From Congeria kusceri (taxonomy: Eukaryota > Mollusca > Bivalvia > Myida > Dreissenidae): DNA of 64,000 bases. The notes under the pieces are model-generated. The model was not told the DNA's origin. It made no database searches and worked only from the letters and a program-made list of their open reading frames with translations. Positions 36,884-50,052 of the stretch are shown piece after piece (position 1 is the stretch's first letter; each line of letters starts with the position of its first letter). The stretch covers positions 50,528,181 through 50,592,180 of the forward strand of contig CM051025.1 in NCBI GenBank assembly GCA_027627225.1, read 5' to 3'. The translations under genes and the position numbers were made by a program.

Positions 36884-39800
36884 GTGCACTTACAAGATGA
36901 GTAATTTGTAACAGGTGAATGAAGTACTAAACCATTTTGTTTCTTATGGACATTAGGACCGGTATTTGGGACTCTTCGTTTTGCAATTTGACCGAATTAA
37001 AACATTGTATTCACGAAACATAATAATAGGCAAACTTTGTACGAAATTCCGCTTTTGTGTTTGTATGATATTTAATGTGATCGCTTTAACACTTTTTTAA
37101 ATATAAAATATAATTACTTTTAAGCACTCACAACTTTTAAACGTTTCACACAAAAAGAAAAACTCGCATACATGTTATATAAATTATTAAATTTAAAATT
37201 ACCAGAGTTATATTTATAATTACTACTGGACAAAAACATTCGGCTTCGCGTGGTTCAAGTGCAAGATAGTACGATAAACTAGCAAAAGTTTTGCCAAGGG
37301 TTCAACATTAAGTATTGTCAAACATATATATTGCAAATCTTGATTAGTATGGTGAATGACTATCAGGACGAAACGTGTCATTTTCGTATTTCTGAAATTA
37401 TTTGGAAGCAAACGTAACTGACATACAATATCTAATATCATCAATGTGTATATTTCAGTCAGCGGTATGCTTGATTACATGTAAATCATCTAAAGGCAAT
37501 TTATCGATACAAACTATTCTGATAGTACTGCAGCAATAATTATTAGCTACTGCATTTAAATAAACTATGGGGAAAAAATGTCACGTGGAATAATATTTGA
37601 GATGTGAAACTAAAACATTGTAGACCTACAAGTTGTTCATTAAATAATAAAAGATACTTATGCATTACCTTCACGTATTTAATGTGTAATTCAGTACCCT
37701 CTGCAATGAATGCTATATTCCAAATTGAACAATAAATTATGCTACATTTGAATAAGCGTTCGAGGTGAGTAACCAGCTGTGTGGCGATAATTATATCTAA
37801 ATGCGAAAATCTAATGTGATTATTTAACAAGCAGAATATTCTGATAAAAAGGTTATGTGAAATATCTACAACGCAGTTTACGAAATAATAGGATGGAACA
37901 TGGAAATACCTCGATTATTGGAAGGTTCTTCAGTTATGGTAATTTTTTATTTTATTTCTCTTCAATATTTTGATACATTTCTGCCTATTTCAGCTTTTTT
38001 CAAGCTTGCGAAATCTTCGCAGCGCCAAAGAGTTATAAGTTTGTTGAAAATCAAATGTTAAATATATCATATCCGATAGAGTAGTGTTGATATCCAAAAT
38101 ACGTTTACTTTTAACCTAATGAAATATCAGCCGACTTTTTAAAACTATCGAACGTGATATTGTTTTTGGATACCTATCAAATTGTTGAAAAGTATTAATG
38201 TTGTCTAATATACTGTTTACAAACAATGAAATAAAAAAAAACTAGTTCAAGTATTCAATGGAAATTTCCTTTAACTAATTATTGGTGTAATTTGTCGGAA
38301 TAACAAATAATGCGACATGTCTTGATATAAAAATATGCTTTTATCTACTGTTGCATTTTTTAATTAACTTTGTTCAGGTTGAGCGCTGTCTATCAATCCG
38401 AAGTAGGCGAGTGTCCACATGTACATTGCATTACTCTATCTATACATATTAATTGACTTATTCAACTCGCGCGGTGTTTGCCTGTCATCTTCGAAGATGT
38501 ATAATAAAATGTAAATTAGTGAGCAATGATATGCACTGCATTTAAAGTGCAAGTTTCGTGCAAGTCACCATGTGCGTACTATATATTTGGTTTATATCAG
38601 ACATCAGTGCCCTTATTCCCGAAGCAGAGAAAACTGTAGCGTCCTAAATTCATAAATTCTTAACGTTTGAGGCTGTTTTATGAGGAGCTCTTTTGACATT
38701 TAAATGTTTTAAACTAGATTATATAGCTAAGGTGTTTTACATGCTACCCTTTTGTAAACAGAAATCATTGTAATTCACATAGAAAATTTGATCTGAAATG
38801 TTAAATTCATTACAACTTAAGTTAAAGATTCCCTGTGGTCGAGGTTTTATATACAATATTAAGCAAACATGGTCAACACATATTTAACTTACTTTAAGTA
38901 CCAGCATTTAAACCTAACAAAAATCTACAGCCAACGTTTGTTAATAACTAGCAAATATTAGCCATATATGTTGCTTAAACTGCTTCTTTCCGCATGCATC
39001 ATTTAATGAAAAAAAATCGACGAAAGGGTACAGTAATGACATGTAATACATGCATACAATGGATCTAAATACTCCTTGCCTGTCAACACCACAAAGGCTT
39101 TTATTGACTTTCATGAAATGATAATTATATAAATTTACATGTACATTGTGATCAGATGATTTGGCATTTTTTCATGTTTTCCTCGTTCTAATTATTGTTC
39201 CAATATAAACATTGCATAGCTTATGCTATGTTATTGTTTTTATCTTCAGATTACACTATGTTGGTGACACGAGAATATCATCCCAAGCCAGAAAAAGAAG
39301 CAAAGGCTGGGAATTAGGATTCGAAATTTAAAAAAGACGTGCTTGGTTTGTAATAAAGTCTGCAACTAGAAAGTGAAGTCAATTCCAGTACTCAAGGACT
39401 TGTTGAACCGCATATATCTTTGATTTTGCATAACATGTTTGCATTAGTGGAAATTACGCGAACAACAAGTATGTGAATGTAACTACATTTCAACTACATC
39501 GTATTTACAGACAATTTAAATATGTACACTGAAACCAAAGTTCAATATTTAGATGAATGCATTACCTATGATTTCTGACATTGACACAATTATAACGAAG
39601 TTGAAAATGTTAAATACATCATTCAGAACTTGCATCCAGTAAATAAACTAGGACAATAAGCCCCCAACTGAACGGGCATTTCTATGGAAACAAGCTCAAA
39701 CTGAAAAAAAAACCTCCTATGCCAGAAAACGGCGTATATATGTAATTGTTTAAGGTGTGCAGGTGTGACATTAAAAATATGTGTAGTGTTCAGACAAATG

Positions 39801-40054
39801 TTACGTGAATCGTTATATTATTTACCAAAGAAGCAATGGGCGCTATATGATTGACACAAGCACAAACCATTCATGGTATATATTATGCTGAGGTTTTTAT
39901 GGCAGAAAATCGCATTAGAATTTCATTAACCGCAGTTGAAGTTATCCTGTTTGTAGTAAAACAGACAAAAACACAAAGGCGAGGGACTAAAAAAAACATG
40001 TTAACCAAATGCGTTCTGTGATGATTAGCTGGTTAAAGGATTATAATATACAAT

Positions 40055-41095
40055 ATGTCTAATGAAACGGAGAGGGGCTATACGGAGTTAATTCTGTACA
40101 AGGCGGGTGTCCTCATCTGGAAGGTAGTTCCACCTATACTCATCTTGCTCGGAACAATCGGGAACAGTCTCTCCATCCTTGTCCTAACGCGTCGCTCCAT
40201 CCGGGTGTCCACTACGGCGCTCTTCTTAACGGTTCTTGCGTGCTCCGATCTGCTAGTGCTATATTCAGGCCTTCTGAGACAGTGGTTAATATATTTGTTT
40301 GAAACTGACGTTCGACATGTAAGTGAGGCGGGATGCAAGATAAACATGTGGTTAGTGTACAGTTCTCTTGATTATTCCGCCTGGATCCTTATAGTAGTGA
40401 CACTGGAACGAGTGGTTTCCGCTTGGCTGCCCCATCGCGCTAGCAATTTGTGTAATAAAAGAAGTGCAGTCGCCTTTGTGATAGCGGTAGGTGTGTTAAT
40501 ATTGGCCATGAACTCACATATGTTATATGGCATTGGTTTTAAAATATCTTACGATGCCAACAAAAATCCCTATGTGAAAAAGTGCTTACCAATTAGTGAC
40601 AGTTACAATTTTTTCTTTAACAAAAGTTGGCCTTCGATCGATTTATGCGTATTCTGTGTTATTCCTTTTACTGTTATAGTAATAGGAAACGCATTGATAG
40701 TTTTTAAAGTGTTGCAAAGTCAGAAGAAAACCAAGTCAACTGTTGCACCCACGGAATCACCACCTAAAACACATGGTCAGCACCAGAGCAACATTCGTCA
40801 TGGGAAACAATCATCAATGACAGCTATGTTGTTCACGCTTAACGTAGTTTTCCTGGTGAGCACTTCACCGGTGAGCATTTATAACATCGGATACGCGGAC
40901 TGGGCGACGGACACTTCGGAGACCAACACAGCGAAAATAGATTTCTGGTGGGCAGTCGTAAACATGTTTATGTACACCAACAACTCTCTTAACTTCTTAT
41001 TGTACTGTCTTAGTGGGACTAAATTCAGACGAGAGGTTATTAGACTGCTCTCTTGGAGAAAGGGGCCACGTGTCAACGATTTAACGCCTGTTTAG
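40055..41095 (+). CDS. Class A GPCR paralogue with truncated C-terminal tail
   Basis: 346 residues, aligned without gaps to the receptor at 24541. It keeps all seven helices, the C94/C177 pair, ERV at 118-120, the NFLLY TM7 end and helix 8, so a folded receptor is possible. Residues 15-129 are identical to the paralogue at DNA level; the remainder differs at roughly 9 percent of bases. Codon 347 is TAG where the other copy has CAG (25579-25581), removing 85 tail residues that carry many Ser/Thr and would bear on arrestin binding or desensitisation. Whether it is a working short-tailed receptor or an early pseudogene is open. The N-terminal sequon is N3-E-T5. Confidence 0.85.
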   Translation: MSNETERGYTELILYKAGVLIWKVVPPILILLGTIGNSLSILVLTRRSIRVSTTALFLTVLACSDLLVLYSGLLRQWLIYLFETDVRHVSEAGCKINMWLVYSSLDYSAWILIVVTLERVVSAWLPHRASNLCNKRSAVAFVIAVGVLILAMNSHMLYGIGFKISYDANKNPYVKKCLPISDSYNFFFNKSWPSIDLCVFCVIPFTVIVIGNALIVFKVLQSQKKTKSTVAPTESPPKTHGQHQSNIRHGKQSSMTAMLFTLNVVFLVSTSPVSIYNIGYADWATDTSETNTAKIDFWWAVVNMFMYTNNSLNFLLYCLSGTKFRREVIRLLSWRKGPRVNDLTPV

Positions 41096-41293
41096 AGAAA
41101 TTATAAAAGAACAAGATTTGACATACACTCCAAAAGTCCTTTAACAACGCCGTGCGAGTCAACGAATTTAAAATATGGCCATGCAACAGTAGAAAATGAC
41201 AAAAACCATGTCATCATGGTTGGTGGCTACCGGAACCATTCGCATCCGAATATGGCGTTTGAAATAATAAACAATAAGAAGAATGTCGGTTAA
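41096..41293 (+). pseudogene. Former C-terminal tail of the second receptor, still in frame after TAG
   Basis: After the TAG the frame remains open for 65 codons, aligning without indels to residues 348-412 of the intact receptor, then meets TAA exactly where homology breaks. Beyond this point about 500 bp (25776-26285 of unit 1, including the last 19 codons) are missing from unit 2. So the tail was first shortened by a deletion or hit by the nonsense change; the order cannot be told. Confidence 0.75.
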
Positions 41294-41702
41294 TCTTGTT
41301 CATATATTGTCATATTGACATTATATATATATTGCATTTTTTACTTTTCCATGGTGTCTTTTCAATAAGTCAAAAGATAACATGCCTCGTGTGAAAGCGA
41401 ATATTGTTCAGATGACTTACTCGTGGCCTTGCGAAACTCTTGTTTGTTGTTTATTTGTGAGTGTTATCTGTTATTTGTTTTCAACAACTAAAAACAGTAA
41501 CAAAAAATGTTACTTTAAATATAAAATATTATATGTATTATAATTGTCGTTGAAATTGCGCCACCAATATTGTACTTAAAATTGACCATATATAATAAAA
41601 TAATTAGTTATTAATACTGAGATTTTTAAGTAAAACGCATAATGTTCCACATGCGATAGAGTGAAAAGAGTTGTGTGATTATTTGGGACTGTAAGAAAAG
41701 TC

Positions 41703-41708
41703 AATAAA
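41703..41708 (+). terminator. Candidate poly(A) signal of the second receptor
   Basis: AATAAA in the context gtcaataaaat, conserved with 26674-26679, about 600 bp downstream of the TAG. Confidence 0.35.
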
Positions 41709-42109
41709 ATATTCACCATTTTAAGAAAATTCAGGTATTTATGTTATGAATAAACTATATGATATAGTTTTCATGAAATATTTCATGAATTCTTACACAT
41801 ATATGGGCATATGTATACCCTACAAATACCCCAAAACTAAGTGTCTGGCATACACTTATCGAGTGTTTCAACGTAACAGATACTGTTCACTAGCTACTGA
41901 CTAATTATTATACCAGTATTTGAAATTCGAAGGAACACACTGAAAACCTTATACGAAGATAAGTGTCTTTAAAACTATAGATTGCATTTCACGCAGCATT
42001 ACATCATACTGGCTGCATAATCAAGATACTAGTAAGTTAGTTTTTTTATCCAGTGGAAATTTTTAACCGATGCACTCAAACACACCACTGATTTCTTATA
42101 ACATATAGG

Positions 42110-43075
42110 TATATAGAGAGCAAAGGTTACTGCCTGGTCTTGTGTAATATATCAGGTGAGGCTTAGAATAAAATAACGGCGAGGCTTGCCGAACCTGATA
42201 TATTATACAAGACCAGGCAGTAACCTGTTTTCCTATTTATCATCCCACATTTTTCTTAAAATTACACCAAACGAGCTCATTTTTCTATATTTAAAAACTT
42301 AAGAGCAGCGCTGATTTTGCTGAGCCTGCTTTTACACGTTCACGTACATGTAGTTATGGATTTCGAAAAGTTGACTAGATAATACATTATTATTAACATT
42401 TCGTAATGATAAATGAGCTGTTTAAACTACTAATACATAGATTTCACGCATGTTCATTCATATAATATTTTTAATGCAAACTGAAATTGATACATCGGAG
42501 AACACACATCGCCGAATTGTTTGAAGACGAAATTGTGGAGTTGTGTATTGAAATCGACATTTTCAAGATCGTGTCAATATTGACTACAATGTGTTAATTT
42601 TCGGTTAAAATGTTTTTTCTTCAACGTAAACTGATGCTGTGTAGTGACTTTTAGTGCATTTATTTTAAATGTAATGAAATACTTATATATGGATGAGTTA
42701 TTGTTCCATTGATGACGTCATATCACTACTAAACTGGGGGTTTGTGTGAATATTTAAAAAAATAACATTTTTGTGATTTATAATAAACATAATAAATTAT
42801 ATACGTTCTTGGCATCAAATTGTTTTGTTGAAACTGATTCAGTTGTGCCGAAAATGTTGACTTAAGAGTTGATTTCGAGTTATATGACGTGCCTACAAAC
42901 ATTGACTGATATAAACGCTACTGACCTAATATAAAACAAGAGGGCCGAGATGGCCCTAGGTCGCTCACCTGAGTCTAAGGCATCATAATGGCTTTTTTCA
43001 ATAGCATAGCGGGTACATAGATGTTTGAAGTTAAATGTTGACACAAAGCCGGTATCAGCATAGTGGTATTATAAA
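42110..43075. mobile_element. About 960 bp insertion with a 34 bp-arm hairpin
   Basis: Unit 1 passes directly from 'aaccgat.ctcaaaca' to 'gtggataccacaac' (27056-27120), whereas unit 2 has this extra DNA. It contains an inverted repeat with arms 42124-42157 and 42193-42226 (aggttactgcctggtcttgt and its complement) and a 35 bp loop. At its far end, 42937-42985, is a second short hairpin (agggccgagatggccct) in a context (ctcacctgag) that I associate with dispersed bivalve repeats. No protein is encoded. It may be more than one element. Confidence 0.5.
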
Positions 43076-43549
43076 TATATTTATTAATGTGGATACCACA
43101 ACTTGATAATAAAGCTACAAAACTCGATCGAAAACTATTAACACTTTATTTACATCTACTGCTATATACGTTATTCCAATAAGGTAATGTTTAGCATACA
43201 GATAGTTCAATTACGTTCGGAAAGTGACAATGACACAAACTATATATACATAATACGGGCATGAAGCATCATTAACAGTGCATAGGGTAAAACGATATTC
43301 GATCAAGGTTATTAGATAAAAATTGAAATGAAAATCCAATTTAAAAACATGGTGGAGCTAATAATAAAGCAAGCCTATTCCACAGTATTTTGAGACAGGC
43401 AGACTGAAAGAGACTTACAGAAAAACAGGCGTTCCTTCGATCCCTTCACGCCATATACGGCACATGACGACAACACGTGTACACATGGCACAATATATGT
43501 ACCCAACAAATATAATACAGGAAAGTGTTGTTTTATATATATATTATAT

Positions 43550-44480
43550 GTAGATAATGAATTATGGTGACTTTATGAAACAAATAACCAATATAAAGTT
43601 TTATAAACAGAGAAATGTGATAATCGTGGAATAATACGAGAACATTTTATCAGATATGACAGCTATTAGTATTTAAAAACTAAAAATAATACTGGAATAA
43701 TTGTTCTTTTTTGTATTTCCTATACACAATTTAAACACAAGAGCGTACACTATTGAACGTAGTGTGTGCTAATTGTGTGACCAGATTCCTACCATATAAA
43801 CGTAATAATTTTTATTCCGAACATACTTGTCTGGTTTGATAGGATAGGTAACCTTAGTGTGCTGATAATTACATTTCTTGGAATAATAGATAGGATTTCA
43901 ATTCTTATCATTATCTTATCCTTTGATGTATTATTTAACACATAAAGCGCGACTCCTCATCGGAAATTACACGATCACCATCACTAAGGATGTTGTCCGT
44001 TGATTATTACGAGTATAAATTGCATTATAATGACTTTATCAAAAAATTGTCGATTTGAACGATATGTGATAGATGAGTATTTTTTATGTATCATAAAAAC
44101 TAGTGGTGTTTTAAAACTAAAAAATAATATTGCATTAATTCTGTTTAACATTTACTTTACCGTATCAACGCGATAGTTTAATTGCGTATCTACTTGTTTG
44201 GTGTGGTAGGACAGGTAACATATCTTTGAATAATTGAAAGGATTCCAGCTCTTATCATTATCTTATCCTTTCATGTATTATTGCACAATTAAAGCCCGTC
44301 TCCTAATGTCCAATTATAGGATTATTATTACTTGGTTAATTACGTGTTTTACCTTTACTATTATGAACAACACACAGAATGACAATAACGATACATCAAC
44401 TATTAAAGGGACTATGTCAACGCAAAAAATGGTTTCCTATTGCACTAAAAATTATATTAGATGATAGAAAATCTGTAGCA
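43550..44480. repeat. Internal tandem duplication of about 465 bp in unit 2
   Basis: The sequence at 27520-27990 of unit 1 has two counterparts here: 43557-44015 and 44022-44480. Shared marks are 'tgactttat.a', 'aaactaaaaa-ataatact/attg', 'cttatcattatcttatcctt' and 'atgtattatt'. The second copy is closer to unit 1 in its first half ('gatatgtgatagatgag'). The 76-codon ORF at 44234-44464 lies in the second copy and is not supported as a gene. Confidence 0.65.
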
Positions 44481-46607
44481 ACCAAAAGGACCAATCGGCA
44501 TATGTGCAAAGGAGGCTGATTTTGCTTTTGTATGTTTATATAGAATAGTCAGAGTATAGAATATTTTTTTCATAAAATGCGGCAACTTTTTCCCCGTTAT
44601 ATATAACTTAGTTTAACCGTTATTATAAGCTATTATTAATATCTTCAAGTCAGATTTTTTTAAGGAAATTACTTCATTGAGGCCCTTTTCGTTGACATAA
44701 ACACTTTAAGTTTGTCGGAAGATATATACATGTACCAAAATGTATGAAAACGTGAAAAACGACTGTTTAAGTAAACACATGACGTATTGCAAGTATCTAG
44801 TTATATATTAACTGTAGTATAATTATTATTTTGTGTGTTGTGTAATGCGACAGTAAACAGATTTGGTCAGTGTATAATACTAATAATTTATGTTAAAATG
44901 TAATTAAAGAAAACGTCAGTGTACGTCAATAGTATCCACATGAAGTTATAATTGTAAGGCACATTCTTCGCTGAATCTAACATAAAAGTCCATCTTGTAT
45001 CAGTAATATACGGCCAATGACACATCTGTGCAGGGTGATGACCGACTAAAGAAATGCCAACATCATTATTTATTGTTATTGTTGCTTTAGTCATGTTTGT
45101 GTTCGCAGTTTCACAATGCTGTCTTTATCAAATGCTTCTTGCTCGGAATTGTGACAATGAAAATTATATAGCATATACTATATGCGTGGCTTATTTACCT
45201 GCTGCGCTTATGGTTCAATTTTAGTCCGTTATGTATGGGCAGCGTTGCCAACGATGTAATACTCAAAATAAAAGGGTAAAATGATGCCACTAGTTTGATA
45301 AAATTTTATGAAACTAACAAAAGAAAAATTAATATGTGTTGCTATTTATTTATACCGCCTGTCCGAAAACAAAATATACAATATTTATAGGTAAAATAGT
45401 ATATTTCCAGTAAAATGCACTTTGGTGTTTAAATAATATATTTCATATTTTGCCTGTATTATTGTATCACTTCGAAATTTGACGTGCCAATTGATATATA
45501 TTAAAAACATAAGTTCTACCTTAACTGTATACCTTAAATGACATTCGATTTTTAGCATGATAATATAACACGAGCGGTTCGAGATTCTGATTGTTCCGAA
45601 CTCCGATAACAGAGAAAGACAACAACACTTAATGAACCCGTATTTGTTGTTACAGACTTGTTGACTTCGAAGTACGTTACAACATTAAGTTGATAACATC
45701 ATCTCCGTGGAAAACAATTACCATTATCTAAGAGTAAAGTCTATAGAAATGTCGTGCATCTAAAGAAATACGAGAAACTATTTAAGAAGAAAAAATCAAG
45801 TAACTGCAAGCGACTGATGTTCAACAAACACTCTTTAATATTGAAGGATCAGTGCGTAAATTATCTTACTTCGCAGTGTCGTACATTGGAGCGATATTAC
45901 CCATTGCTATAGGGATATTAGTTGCCTTAATAGAGTGCATCAAGTGTATGTCATTTGATATCACACTAAAAGATGCAAAATGGGGGTTTTATCTTAAAAA
46001 CGGGTTATGTTATGGTCTTTTACGATAGTCAAGGACAATAAATTATGTTTCGCAAGTGGCTTAATGCCTGATTCGGACTAAAAATTATATTTAGTTGACA
46101 GCCCGTATTCAAGATATTTTTAGACAATAACTGTACTTTACTGATTTTGTCCCGACACGGTGACACTAATTATCTGAGGAACAGTGTGTGTTACGCGGTG
46201 GCAATCATTCTGCAATATCAATACCATGTTAGAGAGTCGGCAGAATAACTCGATCACACTGATCAATAAATGGCAAATACTTCAACACTGATACTATAAT
46301 GAAGACATGAATTTTCATCTCAAATTATTTATTGGTTTTGTTCATAGTGTAGAGTAATATATACCTTATTGTAAATACATGGGATTTTGAATTAAAATAA
46401 ATGTGATTTTGTATCAAGACCATTTTGCTTAACTTTGATAGCGACTTGATAACGACTTCATGCTTGAAAAAAGTTGTTGTTATTATAGTTGACATTTGGA
46501 ATTTATTCTTATATTTCTCGGCGTAGCTGTTTAACCCAACTTTGGACCTTTCTCAACATCCAATAAAATGTTGTGAAAATTTCCCGCCAGTAGTCTCGAA
46601 GGAAAAA

Positions 46608-46815
46608 ATCGAGTCGAAGGTTCGAGTCCTACACAGGGCCAGTTCTGATATGCCCGGATGCCTACCCAGCAGCTAGTTAAATCAAGGGGTACCGATTGCC
46701 TTCCTGCCAAGCGCCCGGCATATAGAATAGGAATCGGGAGTAAAGATGTTCATCAGTAAAGGTGTCTCATAAGTCAAAACTGGCAGGCCCTTAATCGCGA
46801 GGAGTGACACTATAA
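46608..46815 (+). mobile_element. 5'-truncated tRNA-derived SINE-like segment (copy 1)
   Basis: Begins with a B-box-like ggttcgagtcc (46619-46629) followed by a GC-richer body ('tacccagcagctagtt', 'gccaagcgcccggcata') unlike the AT-rich flanks, and ends near 'ctataataaac'. No A box is visible, so the head is incomplete. No target duplication is clear. Confidence 0.45.
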
Positions 46816-48329
46816 TAAACAAACACTTTACCTTTATTTTTACAATTTAATGACGTCTATATTATGTGTTTAGAGTATAATGAAACAAAAATTATATTTA
46901 GTTGACAGCCCGTATTCAAGATACAAATAATTATACTTATAATGCTGTTTCTGTTACGTGTTTGGTTATTGCGTAAATAATTATGAAACTAAGAAACAAT
47001 TTCATTGTTGATAATTTAAATTCAACATGCAGATAAACTCACTTTTCTCGACGTATATATTATGAGTTTTTTCCCACTTGTTTTAGTATCTGTTGATGGG
47101 TTCATGTGCATGGATAAAGATCACTGTTAGTATACGTTTGGAACGTTCAAAGTCTAGCAGTTCCAACAATTGTTTGGATTGTTTAATCATCTAAATCATG
47201 AAGCCTTATTTAAATAAGAACCGTTAATAATATATACAGTTGTAATGTGTCCTTAAATACAATATAACAGTTCGTGTCATCTGTCGAACTATCGATAGCA
47301 CTTTGAAAAAAGAGATCGTATACATAACAACTGCACTACACAGAAAAATAACATGCAACACTGTTTGTATGCCAAACCTGTTTAACTTAAACAATAATCA
47401 GACATTCGATACAAACAACTTGATCAAAGGGCCATTTTGTGGTACAAAATGTCAAGTAATACCGAACACCTTGTTCGAGCCAAGGCAGATTATCTGCATT
47501 ATTCCGACCGATTTAACAACATGACTTTGCCTTAACCGCACGCCATGCGTCGAGTAAATGCGCGAACGAATTTCTGAACAACATCAATTAATTATTGTCG
47601 ATAGAAAAATCATGAATATCATCAATCTATTTCTAGAACAATATGAAAGCGTGGATGTCATCGATGTGACATGTCTGTTTTGTTCGGATAATGATGTTGA
47701 AAAGAAATATTAGGAAATGCTTGCTATAATTACGCTAACATGGTCTGTATTTTCAGCCCATACTGCTCTTTCGATTCCCGAACAACGCTTAAAACGATAA
47801 AATGTGGAGTTCAACATTGACTTATTTGAAACCTTTTTTTTTCAGACAATAACTGTACTTTACTGATTTTGTCCCGACCCGGTGACACTAATTATCTGAG
47901 GAACAGTGTGTGTTACGCGGTGGCAATCATTCTGCAATATCAATACCATGTTAGAGACTGGGCAGAATAACTCGATCACACTGATCAATAAATGGCAAAT
48001 ACTTCAACACTGATACTATAATGAAGACATGAATTTTCATCTCAAATTATTTATTGGTTTTGTTCATAGTGTAGAGTAATATATACCTTATTGTAAATAC
48101 ATGGGATTTTGAATTAAAATAAATGTGATTTTGTATCAAGACCATTTTGCTTAACTTTGATAGCGACTTGATAACGACTTCATGCTTGAAAAAAGTTGTT
48201 GTTATTATAGTTGACATTTGGAATTTATTCTTATATTTCTCGGCGTAGCTGTTTAACCCAACTTTGGACCTTTCTCAACATCCAATAAAATGTTGTGAAA
48301 ATTTCCCGCCAGTAGTCTCGAAGGAAAAA

Positions 48330-48537
48330 ATCGAGTCGAAGGTTCGAGTCCTACACAGGGCCAGTTCTGATATGCCCGGATGCCTACCCAGCAGCTAGTT
48401 AAATCAAGGGGTACCGATTGCCTTCCTGCCAAGCGCCCGGCATATAGAATAGGAATCGGGAGTAAAGATGTTCATCAGTAAAGGTGTCTCATAAGTCAAA
48501 ACTGGCAGGCCCTTAATCGCGAGGAGTGACACTATAA
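48330..48537 (+). mobile_element. SINE-like segment (copy 2, in the 1722 bp repeat)
   Basis: Identical to 46608-46815 through the tandem duplication rather than an independent insertion. The third 1722 bp copy ends exactly where this segment would begin. Confidence 0.45.
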
Positions 48538-50052
48538 TAAACAAACACTTTACCTTTATTTTTACAATTTAATGACGTCTATATTATGTGTTTAGAGTAT
48601 AATGAAACAAAAATTATATTTAGTTGACAGCCCGTATTCAAGATACAAATAATTATACTTATAATGCTGTTTCTGTTACGTGTTTGGTTATTGCGTAAAT
48701 AATTATGAAACTAAGAAACAATTTCATTGTTGATAATTTAAATTCAACATGCAGATAAACTCACTTTTCTCGACGTATATATTATGAGTTTTTTCCCACT
48801 TGTTTTAGTATCTGTTGATGGGTTCATGTGCATGGATAAAGATCACTGTTAGTATACGTTTGGAACGTTCAAAGTCTAGCAGTTCCAACAATTGTTTGGA
48901 TTGTTTAATCATCTAAATCATGAAGCCTTATTTAAATAAGAACCGTTAATAATATATACAGTTGTAATGTGTCCTTAAATACAATATAACAGTTCGTGTC
49001 ATCTGTCGAACTATCGATAGCACTTTGAAAAAAGAGATCGTATACATAACAACTGCACTACACAGAAAAATAACATGCAACACTGTTTGTATGCCAAACC
49101 TGTTTAACTTAAACAATAATCAGACATTCGATACAAACAACTTGATCAAAGGGCCATTTTGTGGTACAAAATGTCAAGTAATACCGAACACCTTGTTCGA
49201 GCCAAGGCAGATTATCTGCATTATTCCGACCGATTTAACAACATGACTTTGCCTTAACCGCACGCCATGCGTCGAGTAAATGCGCGAACGAATTTCTGAA
49301 CAACATCAATTAATTATTGTCAATAGAAAAATCATGAATATCATCAATCTATTTCTAGAACAATATGAAAGCGTGGATGTCATCGATGTGACATGTCTGT
49401 TTTGTTCGGATAATGATGTTGAAAAGAAATATTAGGAAATGCTTGCTATAATTACGCTAACATGGTCTGTATTTTCAGCCCATACTGCTCTTTCGATTCC
49501 CGAACAACGCTTAAAACGATAAAATGTGGAGTTCAACATTGACTTATTTGAAACCTTTTTTTTTTAGACAATAACTGTACTTTACTGATTTTGTCCCGAC
49601 CCGGTGACACTAATTATCTGAGGAACAGTGTGTGTTGCGCGGTGGCAATCATTCTGCAATATCAATACCATGTTAGAGAGTCGGCAGAATAACTCGATCA
49701 CACTGATCAATAAATGGCAAATACTTCAACACTGATACTATAATGAAGACATGAATTTTCATCTCAAATTATTTATTGGTTTTGTTCATAGTGTAGAGTA
49801 ATATATACCTTATTGTAAATACATGGGATTTTGAATTAAAATAAATGTGATTTTGTATCAAGACCATTTTGCTTAACTTTGATAGCGACTTGATAACGAC
49901 TTCATGCTTGAAAAAATTTGTTGTTATTATATTTGACATTTGGAATTTATTCTTATATTTCTCGGCGTAGCTGTTTAACCCAACTTTTGACCTTTCTCAA
50001 CATCCAATAAAATGTTGTGAAAATTTCCCGCCAGTAGTCTCGAAGGAAAAAA

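Larger units (their letters stand above)
30801..45800. repeat. GPCR tandem segmental unit 2
   Basis: The downstream copy of 15421-29600, with the same order of anchors and a similar receptor gene. Differences are mostly insertions: 31790-32440, about 32800-34810 (LINE and associated repeat) and 42110-43075 are present here only; the foldback element, the 380 bp repeat, the TA tract and the 434 bp TIR element are present only in unit 1. Outside the receptor and repeats I see no further genes. Confidence 0.85.
46118..50052. repeat. 1722 bp tandem triplication (2 full copies plus a partial)
   Basis: The sequence gacaataactgtactttact recurs at 46123, 47845 and 49567, exactly 1722 bp apart each time, and the copies differ at only a handful of bases. 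The third copy stops at 50052. Each full copy contains a SINE-like segment and a 73-codon ORF (47303-47524 and 49025-49246, identical). The ORF is not preserved in unit alpha, so it is not called. A diverged single version of the same region is 1760-2700. The left edge carries a 35 bp piece (46083-46117) of the unit's own interior (46889-46922). Confidence 0.95.

Noticed and set aside
47303..47524. 73-codon ORF repeated identically at 49025-49246
   Set aside because: It lies in the near-identical 1722 bp repeat. The older copy in unit alpha does not keep the frame.
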